Assembly: GCA_019192545.1 (NCBI GenBank)
Contig: JAHCMI010000002.1
Coordinates: forward strand, 124,001 to 188,000
DNA length: 64,000 nt
Reading direction: 5' to 3'
Origin: Rivularia sp. MS3
Lineage (GTDB): Bacteria > Cyanobacteriota > Cyanobacteriia > Cyanobacteriales > Nostocaceae
The position numbers were made by a program, and so were the translations under genes. Below, piece by piece: positions 1-9,600 of this stretch (positions within the stretch are counted from its first letter, which is position 1; each line of letters begins with the position of its first letter). The notes beneath the pieces were generated by a model, which saw only the letters and a list, made by a program, of their open reading frames with translations, had not been told where the DNA came from and made no database searches.

Positions 1-687
1 GGTTTTCAAACTACTACAACTCCTGGAACCCCTACAGAAATTACCTATGGGCTTCCGACATTATTCCAATATCCCAAGAAATTTCTTGCAAGTTTACAAA
101 CTCAAGTAACTAACGGTAACGCTAAAGTTCTTACCGACCCAACTTTGATGGTACAGGAAGGGCAAGAGGCTGTAGTCAATTTGACTGCTGAAGTGTATGG
201 AGGTATTAGAACAACAGCTACTCTAAGAGAACCAATTATTAAAAACGCCGGATTAACTCTAGCAGTAAAAGTTGACCGGATTGATGATAACGGTTTTGTT
301 TCCTTGTCTGTTGCACCTACGGTAAGTGCCCCTAGCGGTACGGCAACAACAGGTAGTATTGATGGCGATATTACTTTACTTTCGGAAAGAAGCCTTAGAT
401 CCGGGCAAATTAGAATGCGCGACGGTCAAACATTGGTTCTTTCGGGTATTATCCAAGAGTCAGATCGAGTTAGCGTGTCAAAGGTACCTATTTTAGGAGA
501 TATTCCTTTACTCGGTTCGCTGTTTAGAAGAACCAATAAAACCAACCAGCGCAATGAGGTAATCGTCTTGCTGACACCTCAAGTTATGGATGATTCGCAA
601 GGTTCTTCTTACGGATATAACTATAAACCCAGCCCCGAAGTACGCAGAATGCTGCAAAAACGCGGCTTGAAGTTGCCTCGGAGATAA
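1..687 (+). CDS. pilQ: Type IV pilus / type II secretion secretin, C-terminal part (5' end outside window)
   Basis: The frame is open from base 1 and gives 228 residues ending at TAA. It carries the C-terminal secretin domain: the segment around VLTDPTLMVQEGQEA, the GQTLVLSGII strand and VPILGDIPLLGSLFR, followed by NEVIVLLTPQVM. These are hallmarks of the multimeric outer-membrane gate that lets type IV pili or secreted proteins through. In cyanobacteria the usual member is PilQ, needed for pilus-based motility and DNA uptake; that assignment is by family, because the N-terminal AMIN and STN domains lie upstream of the window. The tail after the secretin core (SSYGYNYKPSPEVRRMLQKRG) is short and basic. 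A hairpin follows about 44 bases after the stop. A start at 145 is only an internal TTG and should not be used. Confidence 0.88.
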   Translation, partial: GFQTTTTPGTPTEITYGLPTLFQYPKKFLASLQTQVTNGNAKVLTDPTLMVQEGQEAVVNLTAEVYGGIRTTATLREPIIKNAGLTLAVKVDRIDDNGFVSLSVAPTVSAPSGTATTGSIDGDITLLSERSLRSGQIRMRDGQTLVLSGIIQESDRVSVSKVPILGDIPLLGSLFRRTNKTNQRNEVIVLLTPQVMDDSQGSSYGYNYKPSPEVRRMLQKRGLKLPRR

Positions 688-730
688 TTAACGAGGATTT
701 CACAATTTAATTTATTGTTCTATTTGTTTT

Positions 731-758
731 GTAGAGATGCGGCATTTTGCGTCTCTAC
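731..758. terminator. Hairpin downstream of the secretin gene
   Basis: GTAGAGATGC and GCGTCTCTAC form a near-perfect stem around a short loop, followed by a weak T-rich stretch. It is placed where a terminator for the secretin gene would be. GTAGAGACGC-type palindromes are also a common dispersed repeat in cyanobacteria, so a role in termination is inferred. Confidence 0.5.
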
Positions 759-760
759 AT

Positions 761-1482
761 TTTCCATTTCCAGCCCATTTTTGTAAGGCTTAATACAAAT
801 TAAATAGTTTACAAATCGGCTTTATAGTGCTATGCACAACTACGAACATAATTAGCATTTTTCTTTGAGTGCAAAATATTATATCAACCAAAAATTTCTT
901 GTTTAATATCTACGGCAGAATATTAAATGAACTCCAAACTTTACATAACTTATAACTAAAGCTTTGGTTTTTTCATTAATTAGATAAAGAATTTAAAAGC
1001 TCTATTTTATGGTTATCAAGAGAAAACGCTAAATATTTGTCTGGATAAAAAAATCATTGTATAAAGCTTATTCACAAAGCATTTATTGTCTCTATTGGCT
1101 CTATAATCTTCTGTCTACCTATTTATACTACCTTCTTTTATCCCCCCATTACTTATTGATGTTTTTTCCACTGTTACCCTTGTGACAAGGTATTACAATT
1201 AAGTATTTTTTCTTTTTATAAGAGCGTTTTTAGTGCAAAAAATCAGCTTTGGATATGAAAAAACCTGAAAACTATATAAAATAATCGTTTCATGTATCCA
1301 CTTATGGCTACAACACCTTAGAATGATTCATTGAAAAGTCTAGCAGATGGGAGTTACAGCGGTTTTAAGCATAAATACTCAAAAAGCCAGACTTTTGTTA
1401 ATCGCATACAAAAAGGATGCAAGTAAGGATACATCAGGGGTTTCTGCACCCAAACGCACACTAAATTGATAGGGAGTTTGAC
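761..1482. other. AT-rich intergenic region upstream of HU
   Basis: About 720 bases without a credible gene. The sequence is strongly AT-rich with many stops in all frames. It must contain the HU promoter, but I could not pick a convincing -35/-10 pair. The 30 bases before the HU start contain a plausible ribosome site (AGGGAG). Confidence 0.5.
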
Positions 1483-1767
1483 ATGAATAAAGGTGAATTA
1501 GTTGATGCCGTATCTGAAAAGGCTAGCGTAACCAAAAAGCAAGCCGATGCAGTTTTGAGCGCTGCTTTAGAAACTATCATTGAAGCTGTTTCTTCCGGCG
1601 ATAAAGTTACGTTAGTAGGATTCGGTTCTTTTGAGTCTCGCGAGCGTAAAGCCCGCGAAGGACGCAACCCCAAAACCAATGAAAAAATGGAGATTCCGGC
1701 AACTAAGGTTCCTGCTTTCTCCGCAGGGAAACTCTTTAGAGAAAGAGTTGCTCCCCCAAAAGAGTAA
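1483..1767 (+). CDS. hup: HU-family DNA-binding protein
   Basis: The product has 94 residues, the standard HU length. It begins MNKGELVDAVSEKASVTKKQ, the conserved helical dimerisation part. The signature VTLVGFGSFESRERKAREGRNP covers the start of the DNA-grasping beta arms, and the C-terminus (PAFSAGKLFRERV) is typical. HU is a nucleoid protein that bends DNA and helps replication, recombination and heterocyst development in related cyanobacteria (the Anabaena protein is called HanA). The ATG is preceded by AGGGAGTTTGAC, a good ribosome site. The next gene follows only 26 bases later on the same strand, so co-transcription with the aminotransferase is possible but has no functional logic. 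Confidence 0.96.
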   Translation: MNKGELVDAVSEKASVTKKQADAVLSAALETIIEAVSSGDKVTLVGFGSFESRERKAREGRNPKTNEKMEIPATKVPAFSAGKLFRERVAPPKE

Positions 1768-1793
1768 GCTTTCTTAAATTACTACTTTTTACG

Positions 1794-2870
1794 ATGCGGC
1801 AACCTAGACATGGGGGAAACTTAGCTTGGGCAGCAGCAGTAGCTGGTTGTCCCCCTAAAGCTATTTTGGATTTTTCTGCCAGCATTAACCCGTTAGGGCC
1901 TCCCGATAGTACTTTAGCGGCTATCAGTTCCGAATTGGGTAATATAAGGCACTATCCAGACCCTAGTTACAGCGAACTTAAACAAGCTTTAGGTTGCTTT
2001 CATCAACTGCCATCTGAGTGGATTCTGCCGGGTAACGGCTCGGCAGAATTACTGACTTGGGCAGGAAGGGATTTAGCTAGGCTTACCGCGACGGTTCTTA
2101 TTACTCCAACCTTCGGCGATTACTATCGAGCTTTGAGGGCATTCAGTGCTGAAGTGTTGGAGTTTCCTATGTCGTCAATCAAGTCTGATTTGTCATCAAT
2201 TGTTGACTTTTGTTTGACGACAAAGGATAAGGGGCTATTGTTGAATAATCCTCATAATCCTACGGGGAAATTATCAACGCGAGATGCAATATTACCTTAC
2301 CTAAAAGAATTTGCTTTGGTAGTAGTGGATGAAGCTTTTATGGATTTTCTGCATCCTTCAGAGGAACAAAGCCTAATTGAGGCGGTGCAGGAATTTCCTA
2401 ATTTAGTAATATTGCGTTCTTTAACCAAGTTTTACAGTCTTCCTGGATTGCGGTTTGGATATGCTATTACCAATCCCCAGCGCTTGCAAGAATGGCAGTC
2501 TTGGCGCGATCCTTGGGCAGTAAATTCCCTTGCCGCAGCAGCAGCAATTGCAGCTGTAGAAGATAAACAATTTCAGCAGCATACCTGGGAATGGCTAACA
2601 AAAGCAAAAAATGATTTGTTTGAAGGTTTAGCTGAGATTCGAGGGTTGCAACCGCTCGAAGGCGCTGCTAATTTCTTATTAGTAGAATCAAACCATTCAA
2701 CTTCTGATTTACAGCATAAACTGCTTAAGCATCATCAAATTTTTATCCGCGACTGCCTTAGCTTTCCCGAATTAGGCGATCGCTATTTTCGCGTAGCAGT
2801 GCGCTCGAAGTCAGATAATCAGCGTTTGCTTAATGCAGTCGAGGAGGTAATGGGTAACAGCGAGCAGTGA
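1794..2870 (+). CDS. cobD: CobD-type threonine-phosphate decarboxylase (PLP aminotransferase fold I)
   Basis: The product has 358 residues and starts MRQPRHGGNLAWAAAVAGCP, close to the HGGN start typical of CobD/HisC-like enzymes. LDFSASINPLGPP is the substrate-side N-terminal motif, LLNNPHNPTGKL is the conserved NPxNPTG stretch, VVDEAFMDF holds the PLP-ring aspartate, and LRSLTKFYSLPGLRFGY carries the Schiff-base lysine. CobD decarboxylates L-threonine phosphate to aminopropanol phosphate, the linker of the cobalamin lower loop. Histidinol-phosphate aminotransferase is the main alternative; the HGGN start and the SLTKFYSLPGLR lysine motif favour CobD. No other cobalamin genes are adjacent. 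The stop codon lies inside a GTGAGCA heptamer array, so the last residues (NSEQ) appear to be written by the repeat. Confidence 0.85.
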   Translation: MRQPRHGGNLAWAAAVAGCPPKAILDFSASINPLGPPDSTLAAISSELGNIRHYPDPSYSELKQALGCFHQLPSEWILPGNGSAELLTWAGRDLARLTATVLITPTFGDYYRALRAFSAEVLEFPMSSIKSDLSSIVDFCLTTKDKGLLLNNPHNPTGKLSTRDAILPYLKEFALVVVDEAFMDFLHPSEEQSLIEAVQEFPNLVILRSLTKFYSLPGLRFGYAITNPQRLQEWQSWRDPWAVNSLAAAAAIAAVEDKQFQQHTWEWLTKAKNDLFEGLAEIRGLQPLEGAANFLLVESNHSTSDLQHKLLKHHQIFIRDCLSFPELGDRYFRVAVRSKSDNQRLLNAVEEVMGNSEQ

Positions 2871-3011
2871 GCAGTGAGCAGTGAGCAGTGAGCAATTATA
2901 AATTCCTAACTCCTAACTCATAACTCTTAACTCATAACTCCTAACTCTTAACTCCTAACTATTTCCCAATTCCCAATTACCTATTACCAATTACCAATTA
3001 CCAATTACCAA
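2861..3011. repeat. Three adjacent heptamer tandem-repeat arrays
   Basis: From left to right there are about five units of GTGAGCA, then units of the AACTCCT / AACTCTT / AACTCAT type, then several units of ACCAATT. Such short tandemly repeated repetitive sequences are known from filamentous cyanobacteria. The first array contains the cobD stop codon, and the last ends about ten bases before the next start codon. Confidence 0.9.
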
Positions 3012-3021
3012 CTAACGATTA

Positions 3022-4461
3022 ATGTCAGTTGATTACGATATTGTGATTATTGGCGGTACTTTTGCAGGAAGAAGTGCTGCTTTGAAGGCTGTTCAACAAA
3101 GGGCTAAGGTTGCTTTGGTTGAGCCGCTATTTCGTAACGAGTTGATTCAACTTCAGGGGATAGGAGAAGTTGGTAAAGTTTTTGGAAAATTAAATAATTT
3201 AAATCGGTTAGGTTTTCTTTCTCAACCACAGAAGAAAGAAGAATTTCAAATTTCTTTAGAAAAAACGGTTTTGTGGGGTTGTGCTGTTGCAGCTAATATC
3301 AACGAACAGCTTTCACCTGCTTTTTTAACGGGGCAAGGTGTTGATGTAATTGTGGGTAACGGTAATTTTGAAGCTGTACCTGATTTAAGTTTTATTGTTA
3401 ATAACCGTAAGTTAACAGCACGTAATTTTTTACTGGCTACGGGTTCAATTCCAGCTATTCCAGATATTGCAGGATTGCGAAAAACGAGTTTTTTGACTTT
3501 ATTAGACATTTGGCAAGTTTTAGAAAGTTCGACACCACCTAGAAATTGGGTAATTCTTGGCGGTACTCCTCAAAGCGTAGAAATCGCTCAAAGTTTAGCC
3601 AGATTGGGTTATCAAGTCACGTTTATCATTAATCATCCTTATATTATCTCTTCTGTTGACCGAGAAGTTGCTCAGTTGATGCAAGCCCAGTTAGAAGTGG
3701 ATGGGGTGCGTGTTTTAACACAAACTGTTGTGACTCAGATTAGATTTATTGAAGGTAAAAAGTGGCTGCAAGCAGGAGATACAGCGATTGAAACCGATGA
3801 AATATTAGTTGCTGTTGCCGAAAAACCTTTTATAGAATCATTGAATTTAGCTGCTGTGGGAGTAAAGTATAATTCTCGCGGTTTGTTGGTTGATAAAAAA
3901 TTACAAACTACCAACCGTCGAATTTATGCTTGTGGAGATGTGATTGGTGGCTACAATTTACCCAATATTGCCGATTATGAAGCAAAAATCGCGGTTAAAA
4001 ATGCTTTGTTATTCCCTCGATATAAAATTAATTATCGGGCTATTCCGTGGGGAATTTTAACTCAACCAGGTTTAGCTCAAGTTGGTTTAACCCAAAGACA
4101 AGCCAAAAATAGATACGGAAAAAATGATGTTTTAATTTTGCGTCAGTATTTTAAAGCAATAGCAACTGCTCAATTTACAGATGAAACTACAGGTATTTGT
4201 AAAATAATTGTCCGCCGTAATGGGGAAATATTAGGAGCTTCTTTATTAGGAGCCGAAGCTAAGGAATTAATAAATGTAATTGCTTTGGCTATCGCTGAAA
4301 AAATTAAAATTAACAAATTAGCTAATTTATCACCTGTTTATTCCAGCTTTTCAGAAATTATCGAACAAACGGCATGGGAATGGAGCAAGCAAAAATTTGA
4401 AAATGCACGTTTGCAAGATTTTTGGGATGGTGTATTTTATTTTTTGCGAAATAGAAGTTAG
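3022..4461 (+). CDS. FAD-dependent pyridine nucleotide-disulfide oxidoreductase family protein lacking the redox cysteine pair
   Basis: The product has 479 residues with the architecture of the mercuric reductase / dihydrolipoamide dehydrogenase family. The N-terminal FAD fingerprint is YDIVIIGGTFAGRSAA, the NAD(P) fingerprint is WVILGGTPQSVEIAQSLARL, the second FAD motif is RRIYACGDVIGGYNLPN, and a C-terminal dimerisation domain follows (IPWGILTQPGLAQVGLT). Where family members have CxxxxC next to the flavin, this protein reads PLFRNELIQLQGIGEVG with no cysteine. It therefore cannot do the usual disulfide chemistry and is better called an NAD(P)H:acceptor flavoprotein of unknown substrate. 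Both dinucleotide motifs read GGTxxx rather than GxGxxG/A. It is flanked on both sides by heptamer arrays and is probably a single-gene unit. Confidence 0.85.
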   Translation: MSVDYDIVIIGGTFAGRSAALKAVQQRAKVALVEPLFRNELIQLQGIGEVGKVFGKLNNLNRLGFLSQPQKKEEFQISLEKTVLWGCAVAANINEQLSPAFLTGQGVDVIVGNGNFEAVPDLSFIVNNRKLTARNFLLATGSIPAIPDIAGLRKTSFLTLLDIWQVLESSTPPRNWVILGGTPQSVEIAQSLARLGYQVTFIINHPYIISSVDREVAQLMQAQLEVDGVRVLTQTVVTQIRFIEGKKWLQAGDTAIETDEILVAVAEKPFIESLNLAAVGVKYNSRGLLVDKKLQTTNRRIYACGDVIGGYNLPNIADYEAKIAVKNALLFPRYKINYRAIPWGILTQPGLAQVGLTQRQAKNRYGKNDVLILRQYFKAIATAQFTDETTGICKIIVRRNGEILGASLLGAEAKELINVIALAIAEKIKINKLANLSPVYSSFSEIIEQTAWEWSKQKFENARLQDFWDGVFYFLRNRS

Positions 4462-4462
4462 G

Positions 4463-4605
4463 TAGTTGGTAATTGGTAATTGGTAATTGGTAATTGGTAA
4501 TTGGTAATTGATAATTGGTAGTTGGTAATTGGTAGTTGGTAATTGGTAATCATCTCCTTGTCCCCTTTTCTCCTTGTCCCCCTTCTCCCCATCCCCCTCT
4601 CTTTC
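4463..4605. repeat. (GGTAATT)n heptamer array followed by a C/T-rich repeat
   Basis: More than ten units of GGTAATT or GGTAGTT run from the end of the flavoprotein gene to about 4549. They are followed by a degenerate CTCCTTGTCCCC repeat that encodes the last residues of the DUF3685 protein on the opposite strand. The array is the reverse complement of the ACCAATT array at 2964-3011, so the flavoprotein gene is bracketed by inverted copies. Confidence 0.9.
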
Positions 4606-6367
4606 TGTCAGGTAAAGAAGCGCTACCGATGCCTTGAAGAACACCACGAACAATTAAACCGACTCCTCTACCTACTACGCGGGTAAGAACAAAAACTACG
4701 CCGTTACCGAGAAAAGATACTAGGGATTGTATGCGGGGTGTGGCTGCATCTCTTAATTCTAGTAATAATGTGACTACTAAGGGAATTCCTCCTAGCTGGG
4801 CTAGTTCGTTGTTACGGGGTGCATATACAAGTACTTTGGCTATACCGCGAGGTGCAAGTACAAATAGTTCCTGACGACTCTCGAATATTTGCTGAGCTTC
4901 ACCTACGTAGTTTTGCCAGCGATATTTCCACGATAAATTGTTTCGGAAGCGTTCTATTTCTCTGGTAGAAATTAGTTGCCGATTGTAATAGTCTTTTTTG
5001 AAAACTTCTACATCTGCCAATCTATTTAGCAGTGGCTGTATAACAGCATTGGCAAGGTTAATCAGCATATTTTCTAAAATCATGGCAGCATGTTCGTTAG
5101 CTTCGTAGCTACCTGCGGCATAAAATGTATTATCTATATAAAGTTCTGTATGAAATATTAAGTAAGATAATAATTCGGATACTGAAGGAATTTTATTGAT
5201 AATTTCTGTTTGTACTATAATCGCATCTTGCAATAATACATTTACTGTTTCTACTTCAATATTTCCTATTTTTATCCGCGAAAATTTTCCAAAATATTCT
5301 TTGATTGTGGCTTCCCATACATCTGCTAACAATTTAGGAGTTACTTCATTTACTAAGTGGATTTCTATTTCGGCAGTACGCAATTCATCCAGAGAATCTG
5401 CAAATTTTTGAAGCAGTAGATAAAGTAATTCTCGCTTTTTATCTTCTCGTAAAATATCTATTTCTAAAGGAATATCTGTTACATTTTGTAAGTTAAATTG
5501 AAGTTTGTTAATACAAGATGCTAGTAATGTTGCTTGTAAGGCTCTGGGACTGAGTAAAGGCGGTGAAGAAGGATTGATTGAGGAGTTTGTGACGGTAATA
5601 CTTCTACTTGCCGGGTTGGATAATGGTAATTCTGTGGAAGTAATGACGTTGTTGGGAGGAGTTTGTTGTTGCTTGCTGTTGGAATCTACTAAGTTATTGA
5701 GTAACCATTGGGCTGCAAGTAGTTCTCGTCTTCTTCCGGCTAAAATGGCTTTGTTTAGTACTGTTAATCCGGGGATTTGCAGTTGTCTGGTAACTTCTGT
5801 CAAGTTAGGTTTGATATAACTGATTCCCGATTCACGCAAATTACCGCGTAACTTATTAATTAGAGATTTGGCAGATTTGGTTTTTGGGATTAACCTTTCC
5901 CCTAATGTTTCACCATTCCATTCTCTTAATTGTTGGGATTCATATACCCAGTAGGAATTTCCTGCCGCGATTTCTTGCATGGCAATAATTAATTCGGAAA
6001 TGGGAGTACCCTTTGGGCAGTAGCCATTTACTCCTTCAGCTTTTAAAGCTATAAGCATTCCGGGTTGGAGAATATGACACAGAAGCAGAATCGGCAAATT
6101 TGGATACTGCTTTTTTAATTGTCTAATTAGTTGTAAACCAAGTTCTTGACGATTCGCAGAACGATTATTATCAGGTTCCAAAACTACTAAGTTGACTAAA
6201 TTAGCGTCTTGCTGCGCCAATTCTGCTAAAATTTGCAACGCGCTAGTGTAAGTTTCTGCTTCTGCTACAACTTGCAACTCCCGAAATTCATCTAGAGTTT
6301 GACGCAATCCCAACCTAAAAATGGGATCGGAATCAATTAACAATAATTTTAGAGGGCGATCGCTCAT
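4550..6367 (-). CDS. Response regulator receiver protein with DUF3685
   Basis: From the ATG at 6367 the product has 605 residues. Residues 1-125 form a receiver-like domain (LKLLLIDSDPIFRLGLRQTL, then VVLEPDN and ILLLCHIL). The rest matches DUF3685, a long cyanobacterial domain of unknown function with blocks such as LLAAQWLLNNLVD, YYNRQLISTREIERFRNNLSW and a hydrophobic C-terminal part. The frame is open to 6505, but the upstream residues (FSSHLSTFPCFYHQHQK) do not look conserved and MSDRPLKLLL is the natural start. The last fifteen or so residues are glycine- and arginine-rich and are encoded by the neighbouring CTCCTTGTCCCC repeat, so the original C-terminus has been overwritten. No output DNA-binding domain is seen. 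It is divergent from the NACHT gene. Confidence 0.85.
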   Translation of the reverse strand: MSDRPLKLLLIDSDPIFRLGLRQTLDEFRELQVVAEAETYTSALQILAELAQQDANLVNLVVLEPDNNRSANRQELGLQLIRQLKKQYPNLPILLLCHILQPGMLIALKAEGVNGYCPKGTPISELIIAMQEIAAGNSYWVYESQQLREWNGETLGERLIPKTKSAKSLINKLRGNLRESGISYIKPNLTEVTRQLQIPGLTVLNKAILAGRRRELLAAQWLLNNLVDSNSKQQQTPPNNVITSTELPLSNPASRSITVTNSSINPSSPPLLSPRALQATLLASCINKLQFNLQNVTDIPLEIDILREDKKRELLYLLLQKFADSLDELRTAEIEIHLVNEVTPKLLADVWEATIKEYFGKFSRIKIGNIEVETVNVLLQDAIIVQTEIINKIPSVSELLSYLIFHTELYIDNTFYAAGSYEANEHAAMILENMLINLANAVIQPLLNRLADVEVFKKDYYNRQLISTREIERFRNNLSWKYRWQNYVGEAQQIFESRQELFVLAPRGIAKVLVYAPRNNELAQLGGIPLVVTLLLELRDAATPRIQSLVSFLGNGVVFVLTRVVGRGVGLIVRGVLQGIGSASLPDRKRGGWGEGGQGEKGTRR

Positions 6368-6698
6368 AGTTAATTCACGGAAGGGAACGTTCTTTTGATG
6401 CTGATGATAGAAACAGGGAAAGGTGGAGAGATGGGAGGAAAAGCTTACTTGCCGTCTTACGACTTTTAACTCCCATACTTCTAAATTGCAATCCAGAATA
6501 AACAAACAAACGTATCTGTTGTTAATTTAAAATCCCGTACACTTATACAACGGAACGTTAGTTGTTACAAGTTGGCGGCAGTCGCGACAACGGGGGGAAC
6601 CCCTACGGCGCGCTGCCGATGCGTACCGACGCAGCGCACTGTACTTAAAATCGAAAATGAATCGTAACTGCTACGTACAGCCCTTACTAAGCATTTAA
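6368..6698. other. Divergent intergenic region between the DUF3685 gene and the NACHT gene
   Basis: About 330 bases that must hold both promoters. The middle is AT-rich; the part at 6573-6645 is an abrupt GC-rich palindrome (listed separately). No short gene with a ribosome site was found. Confidence 0.5.
6573..6645. repeat. GC-rich palindromic element
   Basis: GGCAGTCGCG and CGCGCTGCC are near-complementary arms around an inner GGGG...CCCC hairpin. They are followed by GCGTACCGACGC, another short hairpin. The base composition is unlike the AT-rich DNA on both sides, which suggests a dispersed palindromic repeat inserted between the two divergent genes. Confidence 0.65.
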
Positions 6699-9600
6699 AT
6701 GAATTTGAGCATTCGGCATTGGTTGGTAGAAAATTATATAGAAATAAGCCAAATTAAAGAGTGTTCGCAGGGACAAATGACAGGTGTTGCCTTGCGAATC
6801 ATTCGGGATATGGAAGTTAAAAGCCCCTTTTTGTTTAATATATGTACTTTAGCAGAAGTTCTGGAACTTCCTGTAGAGTATGCTTGGCATGAGGTTGGTG
6901 TATTTGCTCGCTTAACCCGAAGCATTTTAAATTTATTAGAACCTGGGCAGCCTTTGGATCGCAATCAAGCTACTTGGTTAGCTTTTCAAGTTGCTTATTT
7001 GCAAGCTTTAGAATCAGTGTTAATTGAGGAAGCAAGTGTTTCCCGAGTTTGGCTGGAAAGATGTTTCCTTGGTACGGGGAAAGTTTTGGCGAGTGCTTCA
7101 GTAAAACCTTTGCAAGATGAACGGTTGCAGGCGTTAATCAAAATTCTGCGAGAAGAAAAACTCAGTGAGGTGAAAGCGGAAGAAGCTTTGTTAAGGGTTG
7201 CTGATTCTTCTTTGGTACAGCAGATGAACTGTGTTGCTGTAGCTTGGTTGGTGGCTAATAATGTTCTAGAAATGGAAGCTGAATTAATTATTCAGCGATT
7301 AAACAAGAAACTGCTAGGAAATTTAATTGTAATTGTCAGCGAAAATCCAGCGACTTTAGTTCAATTACAAAAATTTTTTAGATTGGGAAATTCTCTAGAA
7401 TTTCACAATAATAACGATAATATTGATTTTAATAAAGAAAAATATCGAGCAAGTTTAATTAAAAAACTTGGCGAACCTCTGTTAATAGAATCTTTCTCTG
7501 TCAAAGATATATATATACCACCGAGTGGTTTACCTTTAAAAGGAAATCATCAGCCTGTTGATTTAATGAAGTGGGTAGTTTCACAACTTGATGATAATGA
7601 AACTATTACGTTAATAGAATCAGAATCTGGCTGTGGAAAAACAAGTTTCTGTCAAATATTAGCTGCACGGATAGCTCGAAAACTTTATCCAGAATGGATG
7701 CCCGTGCATATTAGCCTTAGTGAAATTGTGATTGGCGATAATTTTATCGAAACTCTAGAATCGGCTTTTTCTAATAATTTTTCTAATAATTTTTCTAATA
7801 ACTTTTCTAATAATTTTGAAATCAATTTAGCTGCTTGGCTAGAAGAATCTCAAACTAAATACTTACTAATACTTGATGGATTTAACGAACTACCCAATTA
7901 CGCTGAAGATAAAATGGCGATCGCTGTTTTTTTAGAGCAGTTAGTTGAATTCAAGTCGCGCTTCGAGCATAAAATTATTTTGACAAGTCAAAGCTGGGCT
8001 TTAGAAGATATTCTCAGCAAAACGGCATTAAGATTGCGGCGGATTAAAATTCAACCTTGGGCGCAAGACGAATGGAAGCTGTGGTTTGCAAATTGGGCAA
8101 CAGTCCAATCTATGGAAGTTTCTCAAAGCTTCTTCAAATTCTTAAAAAAGCATAAGGCATTTTCTAAAAAATCTCACTTTTTGCTGTCAGATTTGGTTCG
8201 TCAACCATTAATGTTGTATTTGCTGGGGATATTACACCGCGACGAACTACTTGACGATGAAATTTTGCAATCTTCTACCAATCCTCAAATCACCAATGCA
8301 TCTGTGGTGTTGTGGAAAATTTACGAACGTTTGAATCAATGGTTATTAGGTTATCCAGTTCGCAGTTTAAGTCAAAAAATATTAGCTTCGTCTATCTCTA
8401 CACATATTCACCGTACTCCAGAAGCCGTTAACTGCCTTGTAAAAAATCGCCATCCCCAAACATTAATCAATCAAATGCAGGCAGTAGCACTGCAAATTCT
8501 ACATTCAAGAAAAACCACAATAACATTACAAACTGATTTTAACCAGCTACCAGCATTTTATTTTAAAGCTGTAGCTACTCACACAGCAAAAAATGCTTTT
8601 ACTACTGATATAAATTCCACCTTGTCTTCCGCCTTTAATCTCAAATTTACTCACGCAAAATTCGGCGAATATCTATATGCTGCATCGATTGTAGAACAAT
8701 TAGCAGCTTTGACTAAACATAGTCGCAGTACCTATGGAGAAATCATTTTTGCTATAGATTCTGCTCAAGAAATAGCCGAGCATGTTTATCAATTACTTGG
8801 CTACGGAATTCTGACTCAAGAAATTGAAGAACTTGTTATAGAAGGATTGCGGCAAAAACAAAAGCACAAATTTTCCTTTGAATTATTGTGCAACCGCTTA
8901 CAATCTTTTTGGTACGCTTACTCTGCTGGGCGTTGGCTAGATGAAGGAATAGCGCATAAGGCTTGGGCTTATTTTAAACAGCTACAAAATTATTTAAATG
9001 TAGAACAGGTAAACGCAGCAGTGGGAATTAATGTATTTTTATTACTTAGTGCTTGCTATAAACAAACAAAACGAAGTTTTTCACCTTGCTTAAATACATT
9101 TTCTACAACTGAGCTTAAACCTCAAGCATTAACAAAACTGATTGCAAAAACAGCAGTTTTTAACTCAGATTTAACCAAACACAGAATCAGCCAAAAATCT
9201 TTAACATTTCTCAACTTAGTCAAAGCCGATTTAACTCAAACAATGTTGGCTGGATTTAATTTTGCTAATACGAATTTAGCGAATGTTGAGTTAAAAGATG
9301 CGTGTTTAGTAGGAGCAAATCTTGCTGATGTCAATTTAACTGGTGCTGACTTAACTGGTGCAAATTTGACAAATGCAAATTTAACAAATGCCAAATTAAC
9401 CGGTGCTAATCTTACAGGTGCTAATCTTTTAGGAGTAAATCTAGATTTAGTCAATCTTTCCAATGCCTGCTTATTTCAAGCTACCATTGCGGAGAATCAA
9501 AAAGAAACTGCTCTGGCAAATGGTGCAGTATTTTCTTTGGATAAATTTGAAGAACTTAAACGTTTGCTTTCATATCAATTACAAGCAGATGATACAAATG

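Noticed and set aside
2861-3011. Possible CRISPR array
   Set aside because: Units are seven bases in direct tandem without unique spacers, so this is a heptamer repeat.
4351-4653. 100-codon minus-strand frame with repeated YQLPITN
   Set aside because: It is a reading of the GGTAATT heptamer array and the antisense of the flavoprotein gene.
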